A stretch of DNA of 64,000 nucleotides, from positions 24,280,849-24,344,848 of the forward strand of contig OX453276.1 in NCBI GenBank assembly GCA_949710005.1. Reading direction: 5' to 3'. The first letter of the stretch is position 1; each line of letters starts with the position of its first letter. This DNA is from Ricordea florida (taxonomy: Eukaryota; Cnidaria; Anthozoa; Corallimorpharia; Ricordeidae). The position numbers were made by a program, and so were the translations under genes. The notes beneath the pieces were generated by a model, which was not told the origin of the DNA, searched no databases, and saw only the letters and a program-made list of their open reading frames with translations. Positions 9,123-20,900 of the stretch are shown piece after piece.

Positions 9123-12100
9123 CTCACTGTTGATGGGAAAGTAAATTTGTTAACAGAATGTGCGGTAGGGCGCACTTAATACAAAAAAATGAAAGCAATA
9201 CTCCACCCTAATCGTCCCCCAACCCACCCCACCCCCCCAGCCTCTTGGCTCAATTCATATGAGTCATTACATGACAACTGGAGTGTGTTAAACGTTGAAG
9301 ACCGAATACAAAAATACAGGGTTTGAGTAGAAAAGATAATTAGTGTGCTCTTATAATTTCGTTTCTGTTCCTTATTCTCAACATGCCAACCTCTAAGCTT
9401 CTGTTAATTACAACGTGCTAAACACCTTTTGCGGAATTTGAAATCTGACACGCTGAATTACGTCAGAACACCCGTCAGAAGCGCACAATGCATATGTCAC
9501 CCATAGCATTAGCCTCAGTGTGCAGGGAACATATCAGGCTGTCAATGTTTTGCCCAAAACATATCTTAACGACGTTGCCGTTGTCTCACTGATTCGCCAA
9601 AGTCCTTCTACATGTATGTATGTTTTTCATTATTATGCGCGATCGGTTGAAAACGCCCAGTCAAAGACTGTATCCCCAATGTATTAACGCCCATGTTTGC
9701 TAGTAAAGACAACGGTAACAACTTTTTCGATAATGTATCATCGTTAATGGTATTTATTCATTATTAGCTTTTCATCAAATGAGACAAGGAAAATCATTGG
9801 AAAAAGATATTTGCAAACTTTCCTGCTTCGCCTGTCCGTGTTTTAAACATCTCCGCTTTCAAAAAGGTCAGCTCAGGAATCGTTGAACAGTAAGGAATCA
9901 AGTTGTGGAACTTACAAGGGGATGTTAGCAGAAAAATTGATTAATAAATATATTGCAAAGAACTCGGTTTAACTTAAAAATATATAAATCGAATACATTC
10001 CGTAATAAAATGTAATAAAATTTCAATTTGGACCAATTAAATTCAGATGGTTGTCTGACCGAACCTTTTCGCTTGATTTCATAATATATGACATTTATTC
10101 TAAAAGAAAATCATTTAACTGTTTAAACAATTTTTGACGCAAAAAAGCAATTTATTTTAAGAAGGGCAATTAAAAGTTGTCCACACCGAGAGAATTATTC
10201 AGGAGCTGTTGATAGAATGATTCTGTTGATAGAATATATCTTCCCTGGTCGGAAATTTTCAAGGAATTCGTATCTGCTCTTGCATCAATTTATTACGTTT
10301 ATTTGTGTTATTTTACAGGTAACCTCTTATCTTCTCACCTGCATACGTTTTAGTCAATATTATTAAGCTCTGTTTGCCGACACTCACGTAGAATAGCCAA
10401 GAGAAAATGAGCGAATAGCGTATTAGTATTATTGTCACGTACAAACTTTTACATGTTGTCACGTACAAACTTTTTCATGTTTTATTTCACAAACTTCAAC
10501 TCTCTTCTACTAAATAAATTTTTCTCATTAATTTTTTCTCAACCGAAAAATACCATTAATTCTCTCTTCCTTATTTTAACATTTTTGCGTCAACAGGTAC
10601 TTTCTTCAAACAACCATAGACGTTAAATTTTGTAATCGAGCTATGGATAATCTTTCCACGATTGCATTGATACCTTTTGTAATTCCATTTCCAGTTTTTT
10701 TATTTTATTTTATTTTTTGCAGCGGTAACAAACATACCGGAGACCTCTTGCTATTCTTTGTCTACTTGTTCCACTTTGCGCGTTGTAATCTCAAAAAGAA
10801 TCCATTTACCAAACCTCAGTTCATCACTTAATTCCAATAATATTTTCAAAAAGTCATTTCCTCTTTAATTTGCAGAGAAACGAAGCTATGTCATCGTTCA
10901 GTGAGAGCATCACATTCAACATTCAGTGATAACGCCCACATTGTTGGTTCTGCCCAGACTCGTTCCCAGTCCCTACTTATTTGTTCTTTAAAGGCGATGA
11001 AAGACTGGGGAGAAATGATGTCAAGGTCGCGGGGCAGGCTGGGAATGGCTAGATTTTCGTGCGGCCTTCCCTTGATGCAATGCGTTCTAGTCAAAACCGC
11101 CTCAGGAGCGACTGGGAACGAGTCTGGGTTCTGCCTGAAGTTATAGCTGTGTATTTTTTTTTTTTTTTGCAGTTTTATTCTAAACTCTTTATTCCGCCAC
11201 TGGGCTGAGCTTAGAAAATCCTCGTTAAAATCGTCTGTCTTTCTTATCACAATCATTAAGATCATGCAAGGATGGAAAAACAAATGATGAAATATCTTGC
11301 TCATGCAAAAAACTGCGGCAAATAAAATCTTCGCCTGTTAATCTCATTTTATATCTTCTTTTAATTGCCTGTCTCATTTTAACTGTCTTTCAACCCTCAG
11401 TGCTTCAGTTCTTATCACATCTTATCTAATTGACGTCCTTAGACCGTTTAAGAAGAGAGAAACCAGCTCAAAACGGCCATTTGAAGCCTCCTAGAGAACA
11501 ACACAGTAAAAAATAATAGGTACTGAAGGTTTCTGGACTTTTATCTTACTACAAATTGTGTCACGTCTCTCCGAAGCGACCATTTATTAAGTAAAATGTG
11601 GATTCCAAAAAAAAAAAAAGTGACATACCTTTTCTAATTATAAAACACTTTTGAAACTTGCAAATTGCTTACTGGCCATAAACCGGCAAAACTTCTACTC
11701 ATCTACTCTTTTTTTTGTGGTCGTCATAATGTTGGCCAGGCTTCCAAGGTACTGTACTATGCATTAATACATTTGATGTTCTTTTCTAGCTTCCATTTTT
11801 TTCATCTAGATTAGATATTACCTCTTTAAAGCACCTATAAAAGATTTTAATTCTAGGGGAAAAAAATTGTGATAAAAAAAATAACGATGCAGCCTAGATT
11901 AGTGGACTACCGCGAAAAAAATTCGATTCAATGTTGAGAATTTGTCTCAGTTTTACTTACGTTAAATCCGTGAAAACTGTAATCTTGCGCCTTCTCCTGC
12001 TTTTGAGGTGAATCTTGTTTCGCAACAAATTAAACGAAATAAAAGTCGCACATAATCAGCCTCGCCTATTTTTGATGACGCACCTTTTAGCTAAGTACGT

Positions 12101-12780
12101 AATGCTCATTGTTGCTTTGAACACGTTTCATAATGGCAGGCTCTAATAAATTTATTGGACTGCTTGCAAACGCTGTCACAGTTAGAGTTTGTGTTTAAGA
12201 CAGCTCACTCAACATAAGACAACCGCTTTAAGAAGATTGAGTCAGCAATTGATTCCTTTTACGTCCTAATAAGGCTATTCAATGTCTACTCAAACTTTGT
12301 ATTGATATAAGCCAAACTAGAATTCATCTTCAATGCACTGTAGTTCTTTAGGAAGTTTTGCTCGTCAATGCAGCCGTTGTATCGCATGATTCTGAGTTTG
12401 TGGATAGCCATCGCAATTGATATCTGTGTATCAAATACGAGATAAAGCGTTTTATTAAATATCAAACACAGACAATTTTGACAAAATTCAAGGTGTTTTA
12501 TATGTGATGAATCACCCACGTGGAGCACTAAATACGGCTTCTAGATTGAAATGTTCACAAGAAGAAATTAAAGATGCAAAAAAAAAAACACGTCACGGTG
12601 CTTGATTTCCTTGATCTTTGTCATGCATATTATTAAGTTACGTTTAAGGAGCGAAAGAGAATCGGTTCTTTTTCGGTTTTCTCCTGTTTTCTTAAAAGAG
12701 GATAACCACAAAGTACACACGTCTAGTTGACATCGCCAAGCTCCAGGATTACAGTCGGTGGTAAGTGTGATATACTTTAT
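9123..12780. other. non-coding region upstream of copy A EGF gene
   Basis: No convincing exon. The sequence is AT-rich and matches 29,764-37,890 of copy B apart from insertions. Several short open frames exist but are not kept in copy B. It should contain the promoter of the EGF gene; no clear core motif can be assigned. Confidence 0.55.
10955..11126. mobile_element. 172-bp hAT-like MITE, copy A only
   Basis: Perfect terminal inverted repeats (cagactcgttcccagtc at the left, its complement at the right) are flanked by a direct repeat ggttctgcc. The empty site in copy B (near 33,098-33,108) has a single ggttctgcc. The 8-9 base target duplication suggests a hAT-type transposase acting in trans. 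Confidence 0.88.
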
Positions 12781-13247
12781 TTAGCAGCTCGAAAAACCGA
12801 AAATAAGAGCCGGTATTTGACCGTACTGAACGGAAGAACCATTGCCATCTTTCGCCGATTTCATGAAAGTAACGCTGACCCCTGAGCACTGGGTACTTGA
12901 AGTCCCGTTGCTGTGTGCAAAGGATGTCGGTCCTTGTATCAATGCCACTGCTGTGTAAATCAAACCAGGACGCAGTGAAACATCTTGAGTAAAATACACG
13001 TTATACGTTTTGTCAGAAGACCTGGAACTATATCGCCCAGTCTTCTCTGCAATCAAAGAACTCCCTTGGTACAGACGGATGGTGACGTCATAGTTCCCTG
13101 ATCCCGTTTTAACTCCCCAGAGACGATAGCCCCGCAATTTGACTGCACCACTGGGTTGGAAATCAATAGCGTCTTGATTGCCACCATAGCCCCATCTACG
13201 GGCGGGCTGTTTGGATTGGCTGCGCCAACAGTCACAGTCTTTGAGCA
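12781..13247 (-). CDS. orphan PHR-domain terminal exon (copy A)
   Basis: One open exon of 467 bases: acceptor cactgcag, phase 1 entry, stop TAA at 12781-12783. It starts after the acceptor with [18 protein letters not shown]. The PHR fold pattern follows: [38 protein letters not shown], then GQIPALIF near the end. PHR domains are best known from Pam/Highwire/RPM-1 and BTBD proteins. It is a duplicate of the last exon of the collagen-Ig-PHR gene (37891-38366), whose other exons were not copied. It has no visible upstream exon in copy A. It lies downstream, on the same strand, of the copy B EGF gene, whose last exon ends in the matching phase. Confidence 0.82.
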
Positions 13248-13854
13248 CTGCAGTGAAAACCAAACTGAAATCAGTGTAACATTTGCACTATCTATCTCCA
13301 CACAACTAGCTAATATCCCACGCTATACTTTCAAAGAAAGATGTCTCCTCCAACCGTTCCCCAGCACACAAAATCCCTGATAATGTCTCCTGTATGAATA
13401 ATAAAACATATAATCAAACTGTAGAACACGAAGGTGGGGGCTATAAGATGGGCGTATTAGACTACGATCTCTGAACTTCGAAATTCATAATTGAATGATT
13501 AAATTCATTTGAGTTCGATTACTGTACGCTGGATTGATCAGACCGTGTCTGTGACATAACATTCGCTAGATTGTACATAATGACTGATCTAACAAGGGGT
13601 ATCGTTTAGTTTCAAATAAAGCTGTTGAAAAAGTTATATTATTGTTGTTCAATCAAAATAGAAAATGTAAGAATGATATTAATTTTTACCAAAACGCTCT
13701 TTGATTATAAGCAAGAGAGAATGAGTTTATAAGTCAACAAAAATAGCATATTTTCAAGATTTTTTATTGTGCTCCACAAAGACGCCATATATTATATGAT
13801 GCTGCATGGCTTTTTATATGTAAGTTATTTCTTTTGTTTACAAAATTTAAAAAA

Positions 13855-14468
13855 TGTTTCCCCCATGGTTATATGCTATGATGACGCTTGTCACTTAAAA
13901 AGGTTTGCACAGAACCCAGTGCGTAGTACCCAAACACAACTAGCTGCAAGGATTGCAAGTATGGAAATCGTATGTGATCGATTCCATTTCAAGAATCATA
14001 TTGACGGTTGGTGTCGTAGGCACTGCAATCCACTTACCTCAGCAAACCTTCAGGTAAACGTATAGTATTTGAGAATAATTATTTCAAGACAAAATGACAC
14101 TTCATGCTGGGAGAGTTTGACTGTACATGTGCCTGAAATGCATTTAATAATAGTCAGTTAATAAATATATAATATATATCAGAGAAAGGCTTATCAACAC
14201 TTTTAGTAAAGTATGTTAACTTTCTAGTTGACCTTGTAGTATTGTGGTTTCAGCGATAATGTAAAATTTGTGATATTACGCTCTTTCAATATTACCATTT
14301 ATATAACTCTTTAAATTTAATTTCAATCCACAGAATGTCAACACAGAAGAGTGTGAGCAATTTTTTTCATGGCTGCCAAAGTTCAGTGCTATCACTAAGC
14401 ACATGAATAGATATAGATTTTTATTCTTAATGCTTAATGTGTTAGATAGTCATAATGAAGACCTTTAA
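13855..14468 (+). pseudogene. KDZ-type transposase fragment
   Basis: Two segments join in phase 0: up to 14053 (donor CAG|gtaaac) and 14334-14468 (acceptor tccacag, stop TAA). The first contains CYDDACHLKRFA and CDRFHFKNHIDGWC. The second contains NTEECEQFFSWLPKFS and a tail HMNRYRFLFLMLN. These match the C-terminal part of Kyakuja-Dileera-Zisupton transposases: the YDDAC and D-x-FH-x-NH motifs and the E-x-FFSWL motif. No N-terminal half is present. Most likely a truncated element between the two duplication copies. Confidence 0.7.
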
Positions 14469-14769
14469 TAAAATGCGCTTTCCTTTCCTTGTTCTACTTA
14501 TAACGTACAAATTTTAGAAACCATAACACCTGAATACCACTGAAATATGAAATCTGTTTTCCTTTCTTGATTGCAATACAATGTCTACAAATATTAGTGT
14601 TTTCGACGGTTTGCTGACATTCACAATAAAACATTTAACAACCATATATGTGCTTATTTGCACATAGGAATGAACTTCCCTAAATGAATAAAGATAGATT
14701 CCCAGAAATAAAACCCATTTAAAATATTCTGAATGGCACAATTGAAAATTGTTGGTTTTCATGAATGTA

Positions 14770-15440
14770 GTTAAACAACGACGTATATTTCACGTGTAGC
14801 ACGCTTGTATCGCCTCATGGCTAAAGAACGACGCATTATTGCATTGCAGCGCACTTGTTTCGGCTCTTAAAGAACGACGTATATTTCATGTGTAGCGTTT
14901 TTCTCGTCTTATGGCTTAAAGAACGAAGAATGTTGCACAGTGTGGCGCGCTTGTTTCGCCTCATGGCTTAAAGAACGACGCATATTTCATGTGTAGCGTT
15001 TTTCTCGCCTCATGGCTTAAACAACGACGAATGTTACATGAGTAGCGCGCTTGTTTCGCCTCGTGGATTAAGCTTTGAAATATACGTCGTTCTTACAGTC
15101 ATGAGACGAAGCAAGCGCGCTTACTCATGTAACATTCGTTGTTCTTTAACGAACGACGTATATTTCATGTATAGCGTTTTTCTCGCCTCCTGGCTTTAAG
15201 AACGACGGATGTTACATAATGTAGCGCGTTTGTTTCGCCTTATCACTTAAAGAACGGCTTATATTTCATGTGTAGCGTTTATATCGCCTCATGACAAAAG
15301 AACGACGGATATTCCATTGTAGCGCGTTTGTTTCGCCTCAACAACGACGTATATTTCATGTATACCGTTTTTCTCGCCTTATGACTTAAACAACGGATGT
15401 TACACAGTGTAGCGCGCTCGTTTTGCCTCATGGCTGAGAG
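14770..15440. repeat. degenerate tandem repeat, about 50-60 bp units
   Basis: Two alternating unit types repeat about a dozen times: ttaaagaacgacgtatattt... with gtagcgtttttctcgcc, and ...aatgttacatg with gtagcgcgcttgtttcgcc. A stretch at about 15,070-15,155 is inverted relative to the rest. Frames through it are artefacts. Confidence 0.8.
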
Positions 15441-15959
15441 ATATTTTCTATGTGTCTCGCGAACTGACTTCCGGGGAGTCCGATGGACTCTTGCCAGGAT
15501 GAACTGTCTCCATCGGATCCGATCGAGTCTGTTTGCTAACGTTTTCAACCCCCTCGCTCCCCTTAACCTCTTACGTCCGGTACCACTAATCAAGCGCATT
15601 GCATCTATTTCCGGTTCCGGTCGCAATCGGACCAATCCGCCAGCTGGTGAAGACAACCCGACTCAGGTCGGGTGTATTGGACATGTTTGTTTATAGCTAG
15701 AGGCTCCATGTTTGGGTTGTTGTGAGCATTCGTTAGAGTGAAAATTTGCAGTGTTTCTCTTGCTTTCTACCATGCCATTTTTACCATGCCTGGACGGATC
15801 AAGTGCTGTTGTATAACGAGCGGTGGACGGTATAAGATGCCTGATGATGACGTTATAAAATGTTGCAGTGTGCTCTTTGTTAAATTTCACACCTCTTGTT
15901 CTTTGGAGATGTAAAATGAAGCGGTTTGAAACTGGTCAAACGTTTTAAGTGAACAGATC

Positions 15960-17090
15960 TCATGAATTCGCTTCATGTGGAAGAGATCTCATGTATATAC
16001 CCACCGCGAGTCCTCTGTGCATTAAATAAAGTTTAACGTGTCTTACGTATTTGGGGACTCGTGGTGGGTATGTACATGAGATCCTTCCCGGCAGATATTT
16101 CATGTAGAAACCCACCACGAGTCCCATTGGACGTAATTGTTTCTCTTTACAGGCAGAGATCTCATGCATATACCCACCACGAGTCCCATTGTATGTAATA
16201 TTGTTTCCCTTTACAGGCAGAGACCTCATGTATATGCTCACCACGAGTCCCAATGTACGTAATTGTTTCTCTCTAGAGGCAGAGATCTCATGTATATACC
16301 CACCACGAGTACCATTGGACGTAATTGTTTCCCTTTACAGGCAGAGATCTCATGTATATACACACCGCTAGTCCCATTCTATGTAATTGTTTCCCTTCAC
16401 AGGCAGAGATCTCATGTATATACACACCACGAGTCCCAATGTACGTAATTGTTTCCCTTTACAGGCAGAGATCTCATGTATATACCCACCACTAGTCCCA
16501 TTGTATGCAATTGTTTTCCTTTACAGGCAGAGATCTCATGTATATACACACCACGAGTCCCAATGTACGTAATTGTTTCCCTTTACAGGCAGAGATCTCA
16601 TGTATATACCCACCACTAGTCCCATTGTATGCAATTGTTTTCCTTTACAGGCAGAGATCTCATGTATATACACACCACGAGTACCATTGGACGTAATTGT
16701 TTCCCTTTACAGGCAGAGACCTCTATACATACCCACCACGAGTCCCATTGCATGTAATATTGTTTCCCTTTACAGGCAGAGACCTCATGTATATACTCAC
16801 CACGAGTCCCATTTTATGTAACTGTTTCCCTTTGCAGGCAGAGATCTCATGTATATACCAACCACGAGTCCCATGACTGCATGTAATAAATTATTGTTTC
16901 TCTTAACAGGCAGAGACCTTATGTATATACCCACCACGAGTCCTATTGTACGTATTTGTTTCTCTTTACAGGCAGAGATGTCATATATATACCCACCACG
17001 AGTCCCTTGTAAGTACTTGAATGGTACGTTGAATAACTTAAACGTGTCTTACGTAGTTGGGGACACGTGGTGGGTATATACATGAGATCT
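15960..17090. repeat. 62-bp minisatellite array bounded by hairpins
   Basis: About fifteen units of 61-72 bases run from 16,089 to 17,010, each with ggcagagatctcatgtata and accacgagtccca cores. Units near 16,400-16,640 repeat as 124-bp dimers, showing recent local expansion. Both ends carry an inverted half-unit about 40 bases beyond a direct unit (16,054-16,083 and 17,060-17,090), so each end folds into a hairpin. The same end structure occurs at 1-236. Confidence 0.9.
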
Positions 17091-17795
17091 TTTCCTTTCA
17101 AGCAATGCTGGGTCCCTGAACATTTTTAGGCATGGACACAAGGTGTAATACCATACACGTAATGTATGGTCTCGAGGGAAACAGTTAGTTTTGTTTAGCC
17201 GAGACGAAGTCGAGGGAAACATCAGGATTCGAGGGAAAACAAAACTGACTAGTTTCCAGAGGGACCATACATGTGCTTCGTTATATATTTAGACTTTCCC
17301 TTGGAAACAAAAGGAAACGAAGACGGTTTAACTTGCGCGCGGCCAACAATTGCGCAATTGTATCCCGGTCGGGATACAGTTGAATTTGATTAGGGGCACG
17401 TGACCAAAAATCAACCAATCACGGTGCTCGTTTTGTTGCGTGAAAGTCTAGGTATATAACAAACATACTTAACGCATTCACCAATTGCTAGGTTTAAACA
17501 AAATTAATCACGAGGGCGACCTCTTCAGCAATAGCTGATATCAATAAGGGCCCTGCAATGGGAACCCTCTTTAAGCTTGCATTGCATCGCAGGAAATATG
17601 CAAATCAATCATTGAATGAACTTAATTATCAAGAGGCACTTACGATCACCCGAGGGAGGCCTAGGGTCCTCGAAAAGCAGAGCACCCGCGAAAATCCCGA
17701 GTAGTTGAGGAGAGAGAATCAGCTGTAAACAAGTTAGCTGGTGAAGGCGCGTGGCATCAGAGAAACCAAGAAAATCAACTTCATATGTCACTTGC

Positions 17796-17918
17796 CTGTG
17801 CACTGCTTTCCATCTCCAGTGAATCCAGCCTTACAAGTGCAGGTAAATGATCCATGAATGTTCTTACAGATGGCGTTAACATCACAGACAGAAGGAGAAA
17901 CGGTGCATTCATCGACAT
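17796..17918 (-). CDS. EGF exon 7 of 7 (copy B)
   Basis: 123 bases, phase 1-1, [12 protein letters not shown] start, GDGKQCTG end, six cysteines, GC donor ACAG|gcaagt. Confidence 0.83.
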
Positions 17919-20900
17919 CTGGAAAAAAGATACTTGTTTAATGCCTTAGCCAAATACCAACAAATGTTTAAGAGCGGCCGTCTGTAAATATCGAGAATTC
18001 GCCGTCAAAACTGAAATTTCGAATTCCTTCATATTTGGTCAAAAAAACCCCTTTGGTAAAACATTTATGAAAATTATAATCAAAGTTTCCAAAGAGTTTC
18101 CTTTTTGGAGAAACTCGGCAAAAAGTGAAATGCCGTGTCAACGTCACAGCCGACATCAAAAATTCGTGCGAATTAGAACTTTTTCAAATCACTTGGACAT
18201 AAAAACGGGTCAACTTAACGCGATAATCTTTTGCAGGTGAGTGAGGTATCACCAGATCAACCCGAAAATGTAAAACTATTTGAAAATACTGATTTTTCAC
18301 TCATCGAGTTTAAAGCGCCGAGATTCGTAGTCTTAGCGCATAGGAAAACGCTGAAAATTAAGGAAACTTTGAAAGTAAAAATCGCATACTGGTACATCGA
18401 AATTCATAAAAAAAATTACATCAGAGGATACTACAGAGGTTCATTAAGCCTTAAATTTCGCATTTGAGAAAGGGTTTTCTACATCTACAACTAAGATTTT
18501 GTAAAAATGTGCTTTCTTGTGCTTGCGTGACAGTTGCAATTCCTTTTATGTAAACACATGAAAATTCACAATGCGTTTACCTCTCTCAAGCGGTGGCCTT
18601 TGAATTGCCCAAGCCAGATTTTTTATATGTTAAAGTACAGCAATAGAGCTTTCCTCTGATGTAATTTTTTTTATGAATTTCGATGTACCAGTATGCGATT
18701 TTTACTTTCAAAGTTTCCTTAATTTTCAGCGTTTTCCTATGCGCTAAGACTACGAATCTCGGCGCTTTAAACTCGATGAGTGAAAAATCAGTATTTTCAA
18801 ATAGTTTTACATTTTCGGGTTGATCTGGTGATACCTCACTCACCTGCAAAAGATTATCGCGTTAAGTTGAGCCGTTTTTATTTCCAAGTGATTTGAAAAA
18901 GTGCTAATTCGCACGAATTTTTGATGTCGGCTGTGACGTTGACACGGCATTTCACTTTTTGCCGAGTTTCTCCAAAAAGGAAACTCTTTGGAAACTTTGA
19001 TTATAATTTTCATAAATGTTTTACCAAAGGGGTTTTTCTGACCAAATATGAAGGAATTCGAAATTTCAGTTTCGACGGCGAATTCTCGATATTTACAGAC
19101 GGCCGCTCTTAAAAACTGGAGATAAGATTTAAATGTTGCTCGTTGTAGACAAACGAAATGTGGAGTACCCGAAAAAAATCCGTGTAGATAAAGAAAGAGA
19201 ATCAGCTGTAAATTAAGTTAGCTTCTGAACATAGCATAAGAGAAACGAAACTAAAGTTCCGGCTTATTTTATCTTACCTGTGCAGTGCTGTCCATCTCCA
19301 GTGAATCGAGCCTTACAAGCGCAGGTAAATGATCCATGAATGTTCTTACAGATGGCGTTAACACCACAAACAGAGAGAGAAACGCTGCATTCATCAATAT
19401 CTGGAAAATTGTTTAAAGCCTTAGCTCGGTGAATACACGAAGCTTTTAAAGTGCGTGTTCATCCAAAAATGTCCAGAATTGATTTCAAGAGTAATTTATA
19501 TTTTGGTGGAATGTAGCAGTGGTGGAGTATTTTGTGTACAATCATTTGATTGAATTTTGAGGATTTTAGCCAATTTTCGTTTTGTAGAAAAACGCTTCCT
19601 TTTCAAACAAAGATTATGCTCATTTGGGGCATTGCAAGGACAGCAAAAGAAACCACAATCAGATATCCTTCCCTTCGCATGCAAAACTGTTTAATGAACA
19701 GTAGCCTGGGGTAGTGTACTGTTGCCGTTGTGATGTAGTGCAGTGTAGTGTGATGTTCTGCAGAGTGTAGTGTGGTGTGGTATGGCGTTGTATAGTCTTG
19801 TCGTATGTAATGTCGTGGAGAGTGGTATAGTCTTGTCTTATGTAATGTCGTGTAGTATGGTGTGGTGTGGTGTGGCGTAGTGTAGTGTTGCCTTATGTAA
19901 TGTCGTGTTGCTTAGTCTGGTGTGGTGCAGTTTGGTGTGTTGTAATGTAGTGCAGTGAAGTGTGTTGTGGCATAATGGAGTACAGTGAAGTGTGGTTTTG
20001 TGTAATGTAATGTAGTGAAGTCTGGTGTAGTGTAGTGCAGTGTGGTGTGGTGTGGTGTAATGTAGTGTAATGCAGTGTAGTGTAGTGTAGTGTAGTGCAG
20101 TGTAGTGTAGTGTGGTGTGGTGTGGTGTGGTGCAGTGTTGTCTCATGTAATGCCGTGTAGTGTAGTGTGGTGTGGCGTGGTTTGGTGGGCATGTGGTGTA
20201 GAGAAGAGTAGTGCAATGCAGTTCAATTTAATGTAGTGTGGTGTGGTGTAATGTCATGTTGTGCCTAGGTTGGTGTCATGTAATACATTCTTAATACAGT
20301 GCATTGTTGAACTTGATTTGTTTACAGAAATGGTTTTGTGGTACATTGCGTTGTATTACTGTATAACAGAGCAGGATATTATTTTCAGTTCTTTAAGTTC
20401 TTTATTCAATTAATTGTCGCATTCTGTTGGCAATAAGCAAGTTAACTGGCGTCAAAGTTTGAAAATGGCAAAACGTAATGAAACCCCTATCAGCGTTACC
20501 TGTGCAGTGCTGTCCGCCTCCGGTAAACCCAGTCTTGCAAGTGCAGGTAAATGACCCGTGAATATTGTTACAGATGGCGTTAACATCACAGACAGAAGGA
20601 GAAACGCTGCATTCATCAACATCTGAAGAAAAAAAACTACTCGCGAAGTAAAAAACTTGAACCAAGCATATAACGTGTCTACAAATAAATCGCTATATAA
20701 AATATTAACATTTCTTGTACCATGGCGTCGTGTCACTATGCAACACAGGTTGGTGGTCCTTGTGGCTCAAGTTCTTATAATCCATCTATCACTGAATGTG
20801 TAACAATCAAGGATTGTTCCAAGGATACTGTGCCGGCTGGGTGGCCAAGAGTCAAAGTTACTTCTTGCACGTGCAGGTACCTTGTTTTTTTTGTTTCAAA

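Larger units (their letters stand above)
1..13550. repeat. segmental duplication, copy A
   Basis: This stretch aligns in the same orientation with ~16,980-38,659, through introns and intergenic DNA as well as exons. Matching landmarks are the 62-bp array end, the seven EGF exons, the fibrinogen-start exon, the PAN exon and the PHR exon. Homology stops abruptly at about 13,550 (38,659 in copy B). The left end lies outside the window. Private to copy A are a tRNA-derived SINE (2731-2982), another (7109-7350) and a 172-bp MITE (10955-11126). By eye the copies differ by scattered substitutions, small indels and these insertions. Confidence 0.93.

Noticed and set aside
10891..11304. 137-codon minus-strand frame
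   Set aside because: Its middle is the 172-bp MITE; copy B lacks the frame.
16189..17085. Series of plus-strand frames in the 62-bp array
   Set aside because: Same peptide in shifted copies, produced by the repeat.
15960..17090. CRISPR-like array
   Set aside because: Units are contiguous with variation throughout, no unique spacers, and the context is eukaryotic.
18231..18849. Two identical proteins on opposite strands (18231-18467, 18586-18849)
   Set aside because: Mirror images from the arms of the palindromic element.
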